DNA of 64,000 nt from Orobanche coerulescens (GCA_033398695.1 CM065804.1:13067001-13131000); one strand, 5' to 3'; numbered from the stretch's first letter, positions 22,682 through 35,462 are shown. Notes: generated by a model not told the origin, from the sequence alone. Made by a program: numbers and translations.

Positions 22682-23346
22682 AATATGGTATCAGAGCCCA
22701 TGGTTTTGTGATAACCGGGCATGTGTGTTATGTGGCTCTACCAGTGTGGTAGTAGCGTTATTTTTGTGTATCTAGATTTTTGGCTATTTTGAACTGTATT
22801 GTTTTGGTTCTGTGTGATTTTTGAGTACTGTCGTGGTGATGTGTGGTTTTGGGGATTGTTGGTGTTCCCGAGACCGACGAGGTAGGGAGTTAACGCCGGT
22901 GCCGTGGTCATGTGTAATGTGCGGCTCCAATCGGGAAGTGAACGCCGGTGCGAGGCACGTGCAATGTGCGGCTTTCGATGTGGAGTGGAACGCCGGTGAT
23001 ACGTGCATGTGACAAGGAGCGGCTCATGCGCTTTAGGTGAGGAGACACAGCGTCACAGATCCCACAAAACTCGACAGTGCTCTAAACTTGTTGTGGTCTT
23101 GGCAGAGACCAATCGTTTTCAAATTGTGATTATTCCTGTTTTGGCATTCTTGTTGTGTCGAGATTTTTGAAATGGTGTCATATGCTAGTATCACGGGAGA
23201 TCTTCATCTTCACTGACCTGTAAGTATATTGTTCGGATTATTCGATAATTCTTGGTTATCTTGGTGATTTTGGATTTTCCATTGAAATGTTGTTTGTGCG
23301 AGTGATTGCAAGTTTCGAGGACGAAACTTATTTTAAGGGGGTAGAG
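22682..23346 (+). other. element A interior: primer site, GCGGCT repeats, polypurine tract
   Basis: Primer-binding site TGGTATCAGAGCC at 22686-22698, a perfect match to the usual tRNA-Met sequence. Then come three imperfect units of a GTGCGGCT ... GAACGCCGGTG motif at about 22915-23005. The hairpin AAGTTTCGAGGACGAAACTT follows at 23310-23329 and the polypurine tract TTTTAAGGGGGTAGAG at 23331-23346. No open frame of note exists, so the element codes for nothing. Confidence 0.8.
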
Positions 23347-25510
23347 TGTAATACCTCGATTTTTTAGATATATTTTTGGATATCGTGGATGGCTAATTAT
23401 GCTCGAGGACGTTGTGAACATTTGATAATGTTATTGAATTGAGTATATGTATTGATTTTGCCGTATGTTCGTATTCGCTATGTCGTGACATTGGACAGGA
23501 ATTGCTGAAATTGGCTAAGTATAGAATACTTAGCGTACGCTAAGGTTGAAGACTTACGTATGCTAAATCACGAGAGTTACGTACGTTATGGCCGAGACAT
23601 TACGTACGTAACATGGGAATCCGACGATTGAGTCTTGGTCGGAAGGTGGGACCCTGTGTCGGCAACTTTCGGCCGTGGATGTTGACAGGTGAGTCAACGT
23701 ACGTGTTACGTACGTTATACAGGACGTGTTACGTACGTAACACGACCATTGTACTGTAGCAATTCAACTGGTATATTACGTACGTTATATGGTATGAGTT
23801 ACATACGTAATGGACTTCACGGAATGAGACAATGAGTTTGTTATGTACGCTATGGATTTTGGATTACGTACGTTAAAGTTGTTACGTACGTTAAGCAAGG
23901 ACACTTACGTACGTAATGAGACGTGCAGTTTATATATTGAAGTGTTGTCTTTCATTTCTCTCATGATCCTTTGAGGTATTTCTCTCCAAAACTCGTCCCT
24001 CTTCACTTCTAAGAGTGTTCTAAACACTTCTAACATGATTGTGAGCTTGGAATCATGGAATTAGAGTTTGGTTATGGAACTATTGTTGATTCTTGAAGTG
24101 ATTTCTTGTGTTATCCATATTCTATGAGGTATGTTGGATATTTCTCCTTTTCATTTCGGAATTTTGATGTTATAGTTGATGAATGATTCATATGAAGATG
24201 ATTATGATGTTGTTATTGCGATTCTTGAGGATATATGGGGTTTATGTTGGAGGAAGATGATGATATGCTTTGAATATGTTGATTATGATTATGGAATCAT
24301 AGAGTTCCTTATTTTCTTGGGGTCATATGATAACTATGATGATTGGATAATTCGTTTAACCGATTTAAGGTGGTATTCTAAATCATAGTGATGATAGTGG
24401 TTGATTTAGATGATATGAATCTTGATATGAAGTTGAATTCTGGATTGAATATGTTATGATCATTGTAACCAAGTTGGTTCGATTATTGATATGATTATTG
24501 TTCTAGGTTGATTAACCAATAGGTATAATCGTTTTGCCGCGGTGAAAGGCCGTAGATTCCGTCCAGTCGGGGTTGAAGAGCTCGTAGACGAGGGCGATGA
24601 GTTCGGTGTTGGTTTTGTCGTGTTGGTATCCAGGCAAGTGTTTACTTGTTCGGTTGTAATGTTTTGATGAGTAATTCCATTTACATTTCATAAGTATTTT
24701 ATGTTGTATTGCATATTGACGAATGTTCAGTGATGTTCTAAAAGGATTAGAATGCACAGTTGATGATTGCTGAGATACTTGGACAATCTTGGGAAAATTG
24801 TAGTATTCGGATATTGTTGATGTCATTTTGGATATTCTTGGTCTGTGGTATGCATTTCGGAAGGATGTCCGGATAGAGGTATGTTTTATGGCAATCGTAC
24901 ATAGAAGATTGTGTACGGGAAAGTATTCGGTATTGAGGTATTATGTGGTAATATCGTGATATTGGGATTTTGATGAGAATCGTTGGATTACCGGAAGTGG
25001 TAAGGTTATCGTTGAGGTTATTATTCACATGATGCATGGCATGTGAATATTTATGTTTATGTACTTGCGGTTATTTGTCGGGCATTATTGCTGACCCCGT
25101 TGTGGGACTTGTTTTTTAGGTATTGAGGACTTTGATGGTAGCGGTCGTGAGGCGAAGATTCCAGACGATACTGGCTATGGCATATTGTTGGGGAATCGTG
25201 TATTTTGTTTGTGTATTAATTATTGATGTATATGTATCTTGGACTGTATTTCTATCCGCTGCGTGAGTTCTTTCAAATGGCTTTCGGCTTTTTGCCAACT
25301 GAGTTTTATTTCGAAAACTGATTTCCTTAACCGAGTTTTTGGCTTTGATCGTTTTGATGGTAGTTGGTGTTTTCAAATGATTTTGTGAGTTTTGGAAAAT
25401 ACTACCGTCATCGGCCTTTTTGTCGTTTTTGTAATTGGTTTTTAGCCTGGTGGGTTCTGGCGCGGGGCCCACGGCGTGTAATACTCCCGTTTGGTTTTGG
25501 GGGTGTTACA
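23347..25510 (+). repeat. element A 3' LTR
   Basis: 2164 bp, starting TGTAATACC and ending GGTGTTACA, uninterrupted. It serves as the reference for locating the insertions in the 5' LTR. Confidence 0.9.
23531..23938 (+). promoter_or_regulatory. element A palindrome array and TATA box
   Basis: About a dozen copies of TTACGTACGTTA-type palindromes between 23531 and 23916. Three are perfect TTACGTACGTAA, at 23600, 23729 and 23905. TTTATATATT follows at 23929-23938, 13 bp after the last palindrome. The motif holds both ACGT and GTAC cores, which are known plant bZIP/bHLH-type and SBP-type binding cores. Any use by such factors is a guess. Confidence 0.65.
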
Positions 25511-26509
25511 TTTATTTACTTTTCCAACCGACAGAACCTCATTTAAGATTGATGTGGTAATTTTAGATAAATACGATTAATGCAAAATCGATTATTGGTC
25601 AAATTAGATTCTGAAATAAAAATAAAATAATTTATTTAATAAGTGATATTATTAATATTGACCAAATTAAAATTTTTAATTGAAATAAAAATACTAAATA
25701 AAACTGATGTGAGATTCAAATTTTATACAAGTAAATTAATGTAAATTTAATAATCGATCAAATTAAATTTTCACAAAAAATAACTATTGATTTGACCAAC
25801 TTAATAATTGGCCAAATTAAACCCAATAAAAATAAGGTTCTTAAGCTTGTGTGTGAAATATAAATATGGTGTTGAAAAATAATATTGAAGTTCTATGTTA
25901 AATCGATGTGGGATTGAAGACACTGAGTTATATTTATTTAGGTTGTCTATCAGTTAAGTACCATTTTAAATCGATGTGAGATACAAGATTTTAGATAAAT
26001 AGGAATACAAAATTAAGAGAATGCCACATAGGAGAGAGTTAATGTGGTGCTTCTAATCTGTAACGCTATTATATATATTTTCCATTATTATAAAGCTACT
26101 AAATAAAATAGATGTGAGATTCAAATTTTAGACAAATAAAATTAAGGTAAATTTAATAATTGACCCAATTAAAATTCACTAAAAATTTAACCTATTTATT
26201 TGTCCAACCTAATTAGTAGCCAAATTAAGCACAATAAAAATCATATTCTGAAGCTTGTGCGTAAAATGACTATGTGGTTGAAAAATACACATTGAATTCT
26301 AAATATTTATTTAGAATTAGTATATCGTACTAATTTAATTACGACTAGCGCGAAACTAGGAGTTGGCTCGCCCGGGCTTCAACCTAGTCGGGAGCAATAA
26401 TCATATTTATTTAAGCACCTTATATTTATTTTCATTCCGGCCATTTAGTTAAATAGTTAATACATAGTAAATCAGACTCCTTTAATTTGATACAATTCTT
26501 ATTCAACTA
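25511..26509. other. AT-rich unique DNA with internal repeat, no gene
   Basis: Target DNA of element A continues here. Two diverged copies of about 180 bp lie at 25692-25870 and 26095-26278 (shared words GATGTGAGATTCAAATTTTA and CCAAATTAA). A GC-rich imperfect palindrome is at 26355-26388. The segment 26429-26500 resembles the DNA just after the Helitron 3' ends (about 2800-2870). Confidence 0.6.
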
Positions 26510-27322
26510 TCTCCCCTACTAATGCAGAATACGCTGAGTCTAAGTGACAGCTTCTCATGCTTCGGTTGACACATGTCTTTTGCTGGTGCTTCGGGTGCTT
26601 ATGTGTCAGCTTCTCATGCTTCAGCTGACACATAATCAATTACTGGCCTAATCATCATTGCATTAATTACATTATAATTATACCTCAAATAACCCCTACT
26701 TACCTTATTAATTTTTACGAATTAAGGAATATGAATTATGAATAAATAAGAATTGATTATATTTACAAAAATAATTCATATTTTCTTAATTAAAAATATA
26801 AATCCCAAACAAAGAGAAATTTAAGTGTGCACTATATATTAAAAACTTAAACCTAAAATCTCGCGGAAATATTATATATTCCACTAATTATTAGTTTATA
26901 TTAGTTAGTCACTATAATTAGGTATATTAATAAAAAAATATCAACTGAAATGAAAGATGTTTGGGAGTATTGCAAAAGAAGTGTTGAATATATATAATTA
27001 AAAAGGTACTTGAAGTCTTAATCAATTAAATAAATCAAAATAATCTTATTAAAAAATATTATTGAAAGTGTAGAAATAATTGTTTTAATTATTATTTATA
27101 AATAAATCAAAGAAACTATGGAATAAATCAATTAGTCTATTTTAGTTTTAAATTTTATTTAATTAATATAAAATAACAAAATAAATGAAAAACTTATATT
27201 TAATAAATTATATAATTACTGATTTTAAGAATTTTTAAAGAGATATTTCAAAATATATAAAAAAATTAAATTTAATAATATACTAATTCTTAGATCTTTG
27301 TACAAAGAGAATTTCGCCAGAT

Positions 27323-27379
27323 CAGAGTTGTGGATTCTTTTGTTGGGAGCGGTGCTGTAGTTGAGAGGCTTAGGGTTGG
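27323..27379 (+). other. left part of RTE/SINE-like insert
   Basis: Sequence absent from copy 1, ending in GTTGG, the target site of element D. The other part is at 35463-35849. Confidence 0.5.
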
Positions 27380-27735
27380 TGTAACACCCCCAATCCGCTC
27401 AGGGATATTACACGCCGTAGAACCTTTCCTCAAGGATCTACCAGGCTGGTAACGACATTTAACATCTCGACAATGCCTTCGAGGCTACAATGACTCATTA
27501 GACCGATTTGGTCTTTCCACAAATACATACAACTCAAATACAACTCATGCCCACGCAGGGGACAAAATACAACTACACCCGTACAACGGGAACAATACAG
27601 CAGCGGAAAATAAAGTACAACTGAACCAACACACGATGTACGGTTCCTCATGTGATTAGTATCGATCATCTTTCATCATCCTTCGTGCCGACCTTGTGTT
27701 ATGCTCCAAAACCTGAATGCAAAAACAGACATCCA

Positions 27736-27778
27736 CCCCGAATACTCGGGGTTAGCAAAACTCCACTTTGTTTTGCTA
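27736..27778 (-). other. double stem-loop of element D
   Basis: Minus strand: TAGCAAAAC...GTTTTGCTA, then CCCCGAGTATTCGGGG. The second copy, at 32908-32949, has a shorter first stem. Confidence 0.65.
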
Positions 27779-28387
27779 GTGCAAATACAAAGTGCAAATA
27801 CGAGCCATACTGATTCACATTCCACGAATAACAATAACCGAGGATCCTCAAAGATCCAAACGAAGCGAAAAGTACTTCCCGAGGCAAGGGTTTGAGAAAA
27901 CATTTCAAAAACGAAATATCATAAATCAATGGAAGTAATTTATAAAGCAGTTTAGAATGCCATCGAGAGTTTTAATAGAAAACTATTTAGGATTATCAAA
28001 TCCTACTTTTCGAAAACCGAAAGACAAAAAGGGGTCACCGCCCCAAAGGTTTACTTTCAGAAAAATGACATTAACCAACCGTTGGGATTTTAGCCCCAAA
28101 TCCGTAAAACGACTTTTACAAAACCATTGGGATTTTAGCCCCAAATCTCATCAACTCACAGTACACAAGAACGACCAGGAGGTTCGTATCCCAACATCAA
28201 AATCCACAAATAAAGGATTTAAAACAAACAACAAAATACTCCAGTGCCATCCTAGACATGTTAGACAATCGAACACTTACCTCTTAAACACTTAGTCAAT
28301 GAATGCACTCATGAAATCCGTTCGAAAGCACTCATTTCCGGAAATGCCTATATCTAATCACATTAGCTAAAATGCACCACAATTAAC

Positions 28388-28520
28388 CGTCGATCCACAC
28401 CTCCATGGACCCCTACCGAGACCCGTCGGATCTAACCCGTAGTGGTTAAAAAGCAAAGCTCGTCGATCCACACCTCCGTGGACCCCTACCGAGACCCGTC
28501 GGATCTAACCCGTAGTGAGC
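28388..28520. repeat. element D LTR minisatellite
   Basis: Two units of about 67 bp starting GTCGATCCACACCTCC and ending GTAGTG. It also occurs at about 33549-33680 in the 5' LTR. Confidence 0.85.
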
Positions 28521-29510
28521 ATACACACACACGTTACTCATGCAACACTAATATGCTAAGAATGTAAGTTCATTACGAATACTTACTAGAGATGGCCATT
28601 AACTCGACACCATTATCAAACTCTTCAAAATTACGATAACAAGATTAAATAAGGAAATACACGATTCCATAACTTAAACAATATGAGTATCATCATAAAA
28701 ATCCTTGACGTTCAAAATAATCAATTCATAATCAATTCTCAAAACACCGTTCACAAAACACACGCGTTTTGAAAGAAAGCCTTTAACGAGGCCACGAAAT
28801 TCCTTTGAAACTTCATTTCAAATAACCAAACAAACACATCAAGGCGACCACCGATCATCATATACATAAAGCGAGAAAAGTATGGGCAAGGTACTTGCCT
28901 CGATACCACGAGCACGGAACCCGCGACGGATACGGCTCAGCGGGAAGCTTCGGGCGCCCGATGCTAGCGAAAGGAATACGACGAGCGGAGCGGAAGAATC
29001 AAGCACGACCGCGAGGAACGGCGAAAATGAACCTAACGATTCGAATAGCACAATCACAACCACTTCTAAACGATTACGGAAATGGAATACACCGGAAACC
29101 CGCCTACGATTCATGTATATTCGCACAAAAATAACAACGAGGGCGGACCACAACCAAACCCTCTCGGTTCCGTAAAAATCACGAAATATACCATGAATCC
29201 GTAGGGAAACTAAGAATACCAACAAGAATAATCATATTCATCATGAATCCATCAACGAAACGGAAAGAATCGGACAAAACCCCAAAATCCCCAATTATCC
29301 AAAAAGGTAGGGTTTCAAGAGATATTACCTTGAGTGATTCAGGTGTTAAGATCCGTAGAACACGCGTTAGATTGATTATCCGAGCCTCACAACCGAAAAG
29401 AAATGATGAAAATCGACCCCCGGATGAAGAATTCTCTCTCCCTCTATATCTCTCTCTCGCGACGCCGTGCAAAATGGGGAAGGAAATGAGCGGTTCGCTC
29501 AAAACGACAC

Positions 29511-29640
29511 ATTTATAGTGTAACACTGCAGACCCTATCGGCCGGCCTATCGGCCGATAGGCCCAACCGATAGCCATACGGAATGCGGCGGTAGGGGTCT
29601 ATCGACCCCCTATCGGCGAAAGGCTCACGGAAGTGCTCGG
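29511..29640 (-). promoter_or_regulatory. element D LTR palindrome cluster and TATA box
   Basis: Minus-strand CTATAAAT (29519-29512) lies just downstream of repeated CTATCGGCCGATAG-type palindromes (29533-29635). The other LTR has the same layout at 34661-34775, with some palindromes shortened. Confidence 0.65.
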
Positions 29641-30303
29641 CGAAACTAAAACGACCATAACTCTCTCGTCCGGACTCCGATTGACTCACCGTTTGAACCA
29701 TTGGAAAGCTAACTCGATGTTCTATAATATTGCAAAGATTTATAATTTTTGGAGTTACCAAAAATTAATGATGATCTAACAAAGACGAACTCATACTTAG
29801 AAAAGTCGTTTAGTAATCTGAATTCAACAAAGCGACACCGAAACCCGAACACGAATACGAACCAGAGATACGGTTACGAAGTACTCACAAAGACGAATCT
29901 AAGAGCTAGTAGAACGCACAATTCCGACCACCCGAAGGCTCGAGATTCGACAACGGAAGGTAATTACCCCAAACTTTGGGAAATTACGAAAATGGCCCAA
30001 ATGCCCGAAAATCACCATACGTGATCGAATAACCAAACCGAAGTTCACAACACGTCTAACAAAGTTAAACGGACTTGCGGGAAACTTCGAAGCAGCGGTT
30101 TGGTCGAGATTCGCAAGACTCGAACTCAAGTGCGGAAAAGTCGCTAAAAAGCACAGAACTCAACGAAGCGACACGAAAGCGAACTCGGATGTCAAAAGTG
30201 TAGAATTAATCATTCTCAGAATGACGAAGCGGTCATGAGCGAGTCGTCAAAACAGACTCCGACCGAAAAAAGAATTAGGAAATCGAAAATTGCGGATATT
30301 ACA

Positions 30304-32556
30304 TTCTACCCTCCTTAAAAGAAGTTTCGTCCGAAACTTAAAACAAGTAGGGAGAAGAAATATTCCGCCAGGAAAAAACTCAGCGAGACACACCAGAATG
30401 CGTAACTAATGCCCAACGGCGAAATGTTACAAACAACGCAAAGGAATATACGGCGTGTAAACACGCTCCACGGTGACCAACACAACGTCGCCGTTAGGGA
30501 TATAATAAAACCGACAAGTGACAAGCGTCATCAAGCGGATACTATAGCCAAGTCAATTATCCGATAATCACAAAACACAACGAACGAAAATCAATATGAT
30601 TGATCAACCCAATGGTACATCAATCAAAACGCGAGTCAACCGAACAAACACGGAATCCCATCGCCTAAGGGATGGAAGATTGAAAACGAAACTAATTTCC
30701 CGAACTAAAGGGAATTACGAAGGAGCACGAGCGTTCAACAATCACGAAGCGAGAACAAAAACCGAACAAACAAACGATCGAGACAACAAAAATCGAAGAA
30801 TCATGTTCGAATCACGAAGAACAATAAAGTTCGACAATAACTCCCGAGGATGATCGGTGAGAACTACAAGACATGCATTCCCATAAGATCCACAGAAAGG
30901 GAATAGCGATTGAAAAGTCACAACGACAAATATGTTATTCGAAATGATATCACACTCGTTCGATAAACAAAAACAAGGGGCAGGACAAGCTCGAAATGTC
31001 AACGAACATAAATGAGTCGACAAAGTAGAAAATACGAAGTTCAAAATCCGATCCTTCGAATAAAAGGACTAGTAGAACCAAATGATGTTACTCCCGAACA
31101 AAGTTCACAAGAATCGAACCGAACTCGAAAAAGTCACACCGATAACCAGATCGGCCCACAACAAGATCACGGCTCGTTCGGACGATGAAATGAAATACCG
31201 AACAAGTTCATAAAGTACCAACGAACATGAGCGAATCGATAGATGGGGAAGAGAAAACACGAAGTCAAAATAGTACGGGCATTACCTCCGACCTCGTCCA
31301 CGAAATTCACAAAACGGAGCAAGGTAACAAGACATTAAACAATCGACGCATAACGGAACCATCACCGATGCACACGGTCATACCAAACCAAGCTCTAACA
31401 ACTCGCACATGCGCGACAACGCAGAGATTGCCATGAGGCGACAACATTCAATACCAACACTCCGCCTCTCACGGGGCTAGCACAACCAATGTGTGGAAAG
31501 CGTCTCAACGCTCACACCGCCAATTCGATCATACTGGAGAAAGTATCCAAATGACAACGCGAACATCACACATACATACCCAGCCCTCAAACGGGAATGG
31601 ATAGGTTTTAAAAAAAACGAAAACCTCATTTTGAAAATAATTTAGAAGAATTCTGGTTGATCTTGAGTATCACCTTTCAAAAAGTATAAACGTGAAACAT
31701 CGTTATCGAGACACTGGAGAACCATTTCGCATTTGATAAGAATGAAGATACTTTCTCTTAATGAAAACTTTCAAAATATTCGACCCTCGGGTCTAAATAA
31801 AAGTGTTGAAAATATCTCAAAACATTTTGGTCCTCGAGGTAGAAAATTTTTGAAATACATTGTGGCATCTTGGATGTACCACAAGAAAATAACCCATTTG
31901 AAAAGTATGTCTCGAAATTTATTTTTCTAAGATACTCAAGGTTTTCAAAAATCGATAGGCGAGAATGCCCAAAACTCACACATCGAGCGTTCACTAAAAC
32001 AACTCCTAGCACACGCATCAAAGCGTTTAAAATCAAGACAATACATGTCTTTAAACGAAAATAAGCGATAAAATACCATATTGAGAACAAAACCACCGAT
32101 AAAATACCCTCCATGGCAGCTAGTGGACAAGTCGACAGCGTATAAGCACAAAGCTTCCACAATAGAACTTGTAAAGCGTGCGAATCGATTCGAAAATCAT
32201 CAACAACGGAGAAAAACAACAATAAAAGACATCACAAACGGACACTCCTCGTATAAATCAAATACGAGAGTCGACTAAATACATATCGTGAAATCAAAAT
32301 TCACATAAAATTCCACCACTTAACAAATAATCATAAAAATAGCTCGTGTCACACGAGGCACAACACAAAGAAGGGAGACTTACTTCCACAGGTCGCACGA
32401 AGATGATGATCGCCCCACGATACTAATCACGACCAACAAACTCAAGCGACGCGTCGCGACACGACTCGATCGGATAAAAATCAACGAAACAAGACTCAAA
32501 CAACACGACTTGACCCGGCGGCTAGGTTTCCTCAACCTAAGCTCCGATACCATTTA
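30304..32556 (-). other. element D interior, no coding domain seen
   Basis: Minus order: primer site TGGTATCGGAGCT (complement at 32540-32552), a leader resembling that of elements G and H, a fossil PPT/LTR-like junction at about 31270-31310, then the hairpin AAGTTTCGGACGAAACTT (30339-30322) and the tract TTTTAAGGAGGGTAG. The longest frames (about 150 codons) show no known domain and are not conserved as frames in H, so I do not call genes. Confidence 0.7.
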
Positions 32557-35457
32557 TGTAACACCCCAATCCGCTCGGGATATTACACGCCGTAGAACCT
32601 TTCCTCAAGGATCTACCAGTGGGTAACGACATTTAACATCTCGACAATGCCTTGAGGCTACAATGACTGAGTAGACCGATTTGTTCTTTCCACAAATACA
32701 TACAACTCATATACAACTCATGCCCACGCAGGGGGCAAAATCCAACGACACCCGTACAACTGGAACAATACAGCAGAGGAAAATAAAGTACAACTGAACC
32801 AACACACGATGTACTGATCCACATGTGATTAGTATCGATCATCTGTCATCATCCTACGTGCCGACCGGGTGTGATGCTCCAAAACTGAATGCAAAAGCAG
32901 ACATCCACCCCGAATACTCGGGGGTTAGCAATTCTCCTGTGTTTTGCTAGTGCAAATAAAAAGTCCAAATAAGAGCCTTACAATTCAAATTCCACTAATA
33001 ACAATATCCGACTATCCTCACAGAGCCAAACGAAGCGAAAAGTACTTCCCGAGGCAAGGGTTTGAGAAAACATTTCAAAAACGAAATATCATAAATCAAT
33101 GGAAGTAATTTATAAAGCGATTTAGAATGCCATCGAGAGTTTTAATAGAAAACTATTTAGGATTATCAAATCCTACTTTTGAAAACCGAAAGACAAAGGT
33201 CACCGCCCCAAAGGTTTACTTTACGAAAAATGACATTAACCAACCGTTGGGATTTTAGCCCCAAATCCGTAAACGACTTTTACAAAACCATTGGGATTTT
33301 AGCCCCAAATCTCATCAACTCACGGTACACAAGAGCGACCCGGGAGGTTCGTATCCCAACATCAAAATCCACAAATAAAGGATTTAAAACAAACAACAAA
33401 ATACTCGATTGCCATCCTAGCCAAGTAAGCCAAACGAACACTTACCTCTTACACACTTAGTCAATGCATGCAATCATGAAAACCGTTAAAGCACTCATTT
33501 AGGAAATGCCAATATCAAATCACATTAGCAAAAATGCACCACAATTAACCGTCGATCCACACCTCCGTGGACCCCTACCGAGACCCCGTCGGATCTAACC
33601 CGTAGTGGTTAAAAGCAAAGCTCGTCGATCCACACCTCCGTGGACCCCTACCGAGACCACGTCGGATCTAACCCGTAGTGAGCATACACACACACACGTT
33701 ACTCATGCAACACTAATATGCTAAGAATGTAAGTTCATTACGAATACTTACTAGAGATGGCCATTAACTCGACACCATTATCAAACTCTTCAAAATTACG
33801 ATAACAAGATTAAATAAGGAAATACACGATTCCATAACTTAAACAATATGAGTATCATCATAAAAATCCTTCGACGTTCAAAATAATCAATTCATAATCA
33901 ATTCTCAAAACACCGTTCACAAAACACACGCGTTTTGAAAGAAAGCCTTTAACGAGGCCAAAGAAATTCCTTTGAAACTTCATTTCAAATAACCAAACAA
34001 ACACATCAAGACGACCACCGATCATCATATACATAAAGCGAGAAAAGTATGGGCAAGGTACTTGCCTCGATACCACGAGCACGGAACCACGAGCGGATAC
34101 GGCTCAGCGGGAAGCTTGGGCGCGATGCTAACGAAAGGAATACGACGAGCGGAGCGGAAGAATCAAGCGACGCGAGGAACCGGCGAAAATGAACCTAACG
34201 ATTCGAATAGCACAATCACAACCACTTCTAAACGATTACGGAAATGGAATACACCGGAAACCGCCTACGATTCATGTATATTCGCACAAAAATAACAACG
34301 AGGGCGGACCACAACCAAACCCTCTCGGTTCCGTAAAAATCACGAAATATACCATGAATCCGTAGGGAAACTAAGAATACCAACAAGAATAATCATATTC
34401 ATCATGAATCCATCAAGCGGAAAGAATCGGACAAAACCCCAAAATCCCCAATTATCCAAAAGGTAGGGTTTCAAGAGATATTACCTTGAGTGATTCGGTG
34501 TTAAGATCCGTAGAACACGCGTTAGATTGATTATCCGAGCCTCACAACCGAAAAGAAATGATGAAAATCGACCCCGGATGAAGAATTCTCTCTCCCTCTA
34601 TATCTCTCTCTCGCGACGCTGCAAAATGGGGAAGGAAATGAGCAGTTCGCTCAAGCGACACATTTATAGTGTAACACATGAGACCCTATCGGCCGGCCTA
34701 TCGGCGATAGGCTAACCGATAGCCATACGGAATGCCGGCGGTAGGGTCTATCGACCCCCTATCGGCCGAAAGGCTCTGGAAGTGCTCGGCAAAACTAAAG
34801 CGACCATAACTCTCTCGTCCAGGACTCGATTGACTCACCGTTTGAACCATTGGAAAGCTAACTCGATGTTCTATAATATTGCAAGATTTATAATTTTTGG
34901 AGTTACCAAAAATTAATGATGATCTAACAAAGACGAACTCATACTTAGAAAAGTCGTTTAGTAATCCCGAATTCAACAAAGCGACACCGAAACCCGAACA
35001 CGAATACGAACCAGAAGATACGGTTACGAAGTACTCACAAAGACGAATCTAAGAGCTAGTAGAACGCACAATTCCGACCACCCGAAGGCTCGAGATTCGA
35101 CAACGGAAGGTAATTACCCCAAACTTTGGGAAATTACGAAAATGGCCCAAATGCCGAAAATCACCATACGTGATCGAATAACCAAACCGAAGTTCACAAC
35201 ACGTCTAACAAAGTTAAACGGACTTGCGGGAAACTCGAAGCGGCCGGTTTGGTCGAGATTCGCAAGACTCGAACTCAAGTGCGGAAAAGTCGCTAAAAAG
35301 CACAGAACTCAACGAAACGACACCGAAACGAACTCGGATGTCAAAAAGTGTAGAATTAATCATTCTCAGAATGACGAAACGGTCATGAGCGAGTCGTCAA
35401 AACAGACTCCGACCGAAAAAAAAGAATTACCGGAAATCGAAAATTGCGGATATTACA
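32557..35457 (-). repeat. element D 5' LTR
   Basis: 2901 bp partner of 27380-30303. The pair differs mainly by many 1-4-base gains and losses in C/G-rich places rather than by substitutions. Confidence 0.9.
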
Positions 35458-35462
35458 GTTGG

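Larger units (their letters stand above)
8438..25510 (+). mobile_element. LTR retrotransposon A, short-interior, nested host of B and C
   Basis: It begins TGTAATACC and ends GGGTGTTACA, flanked by the 5-bp target duplication TTTAT (8433-8437, 25511-25515). Without the insertions it is about 4.95 kb: LTRs of about 2.15 kb around a 665-bp interior (22682-23346) that has a primer-binding site and polypurine tract but no gag or pol. It must rely on proteins from a related Ty3/gypsy element. Its 5' LTR was hit by B at 8699 and by C at 11744, both within copies of the palindrome TTACGTACGTAA. Confidence 0.9.
27380..30303 (-). repeat. element D 3' LTR
   Basis: 2924 bp, plus-strand start TGTAACACCC and end GCGGATATTACA. 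It contains the double stem-loop (27736-27778), a minisatellite (28388-28520) and, on the minus strand, a palindrome cluster with TATA box at about 29511-29640. Confidence 0.9.
27380..35457 (-). mobile_element. LTR retrotransposon D, non-coding (LARD-like)
   Basis: 8078 bp in target duplication GTTGG (27375-27379, 35458-35462). Minus-strand element with LTRs 32557-35457 (5') and 27380-30303 (3') and a 2253-bp interior. The primer site and polypurine tract are present. I see no gag, protease, RT or integrase motif in any frame. Size and layout fit a large retrotransposon derivative. The interior is related to that of element H in the opposite orientation. Confidence 0.85.

Noticed and set aside
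28839..29577. Overlapping frames on both strands considered as small genes
   Set aside because: They lie in the element D LTR and are disrupted by small indels in the other LTR copy.
31758..32222. 154-codon minus-strand frame in element D interior, considered as a gene
   Set aside because: No known domain, and it is not kept as an open frame in the related interior of H (56640-56920 has only pieces).
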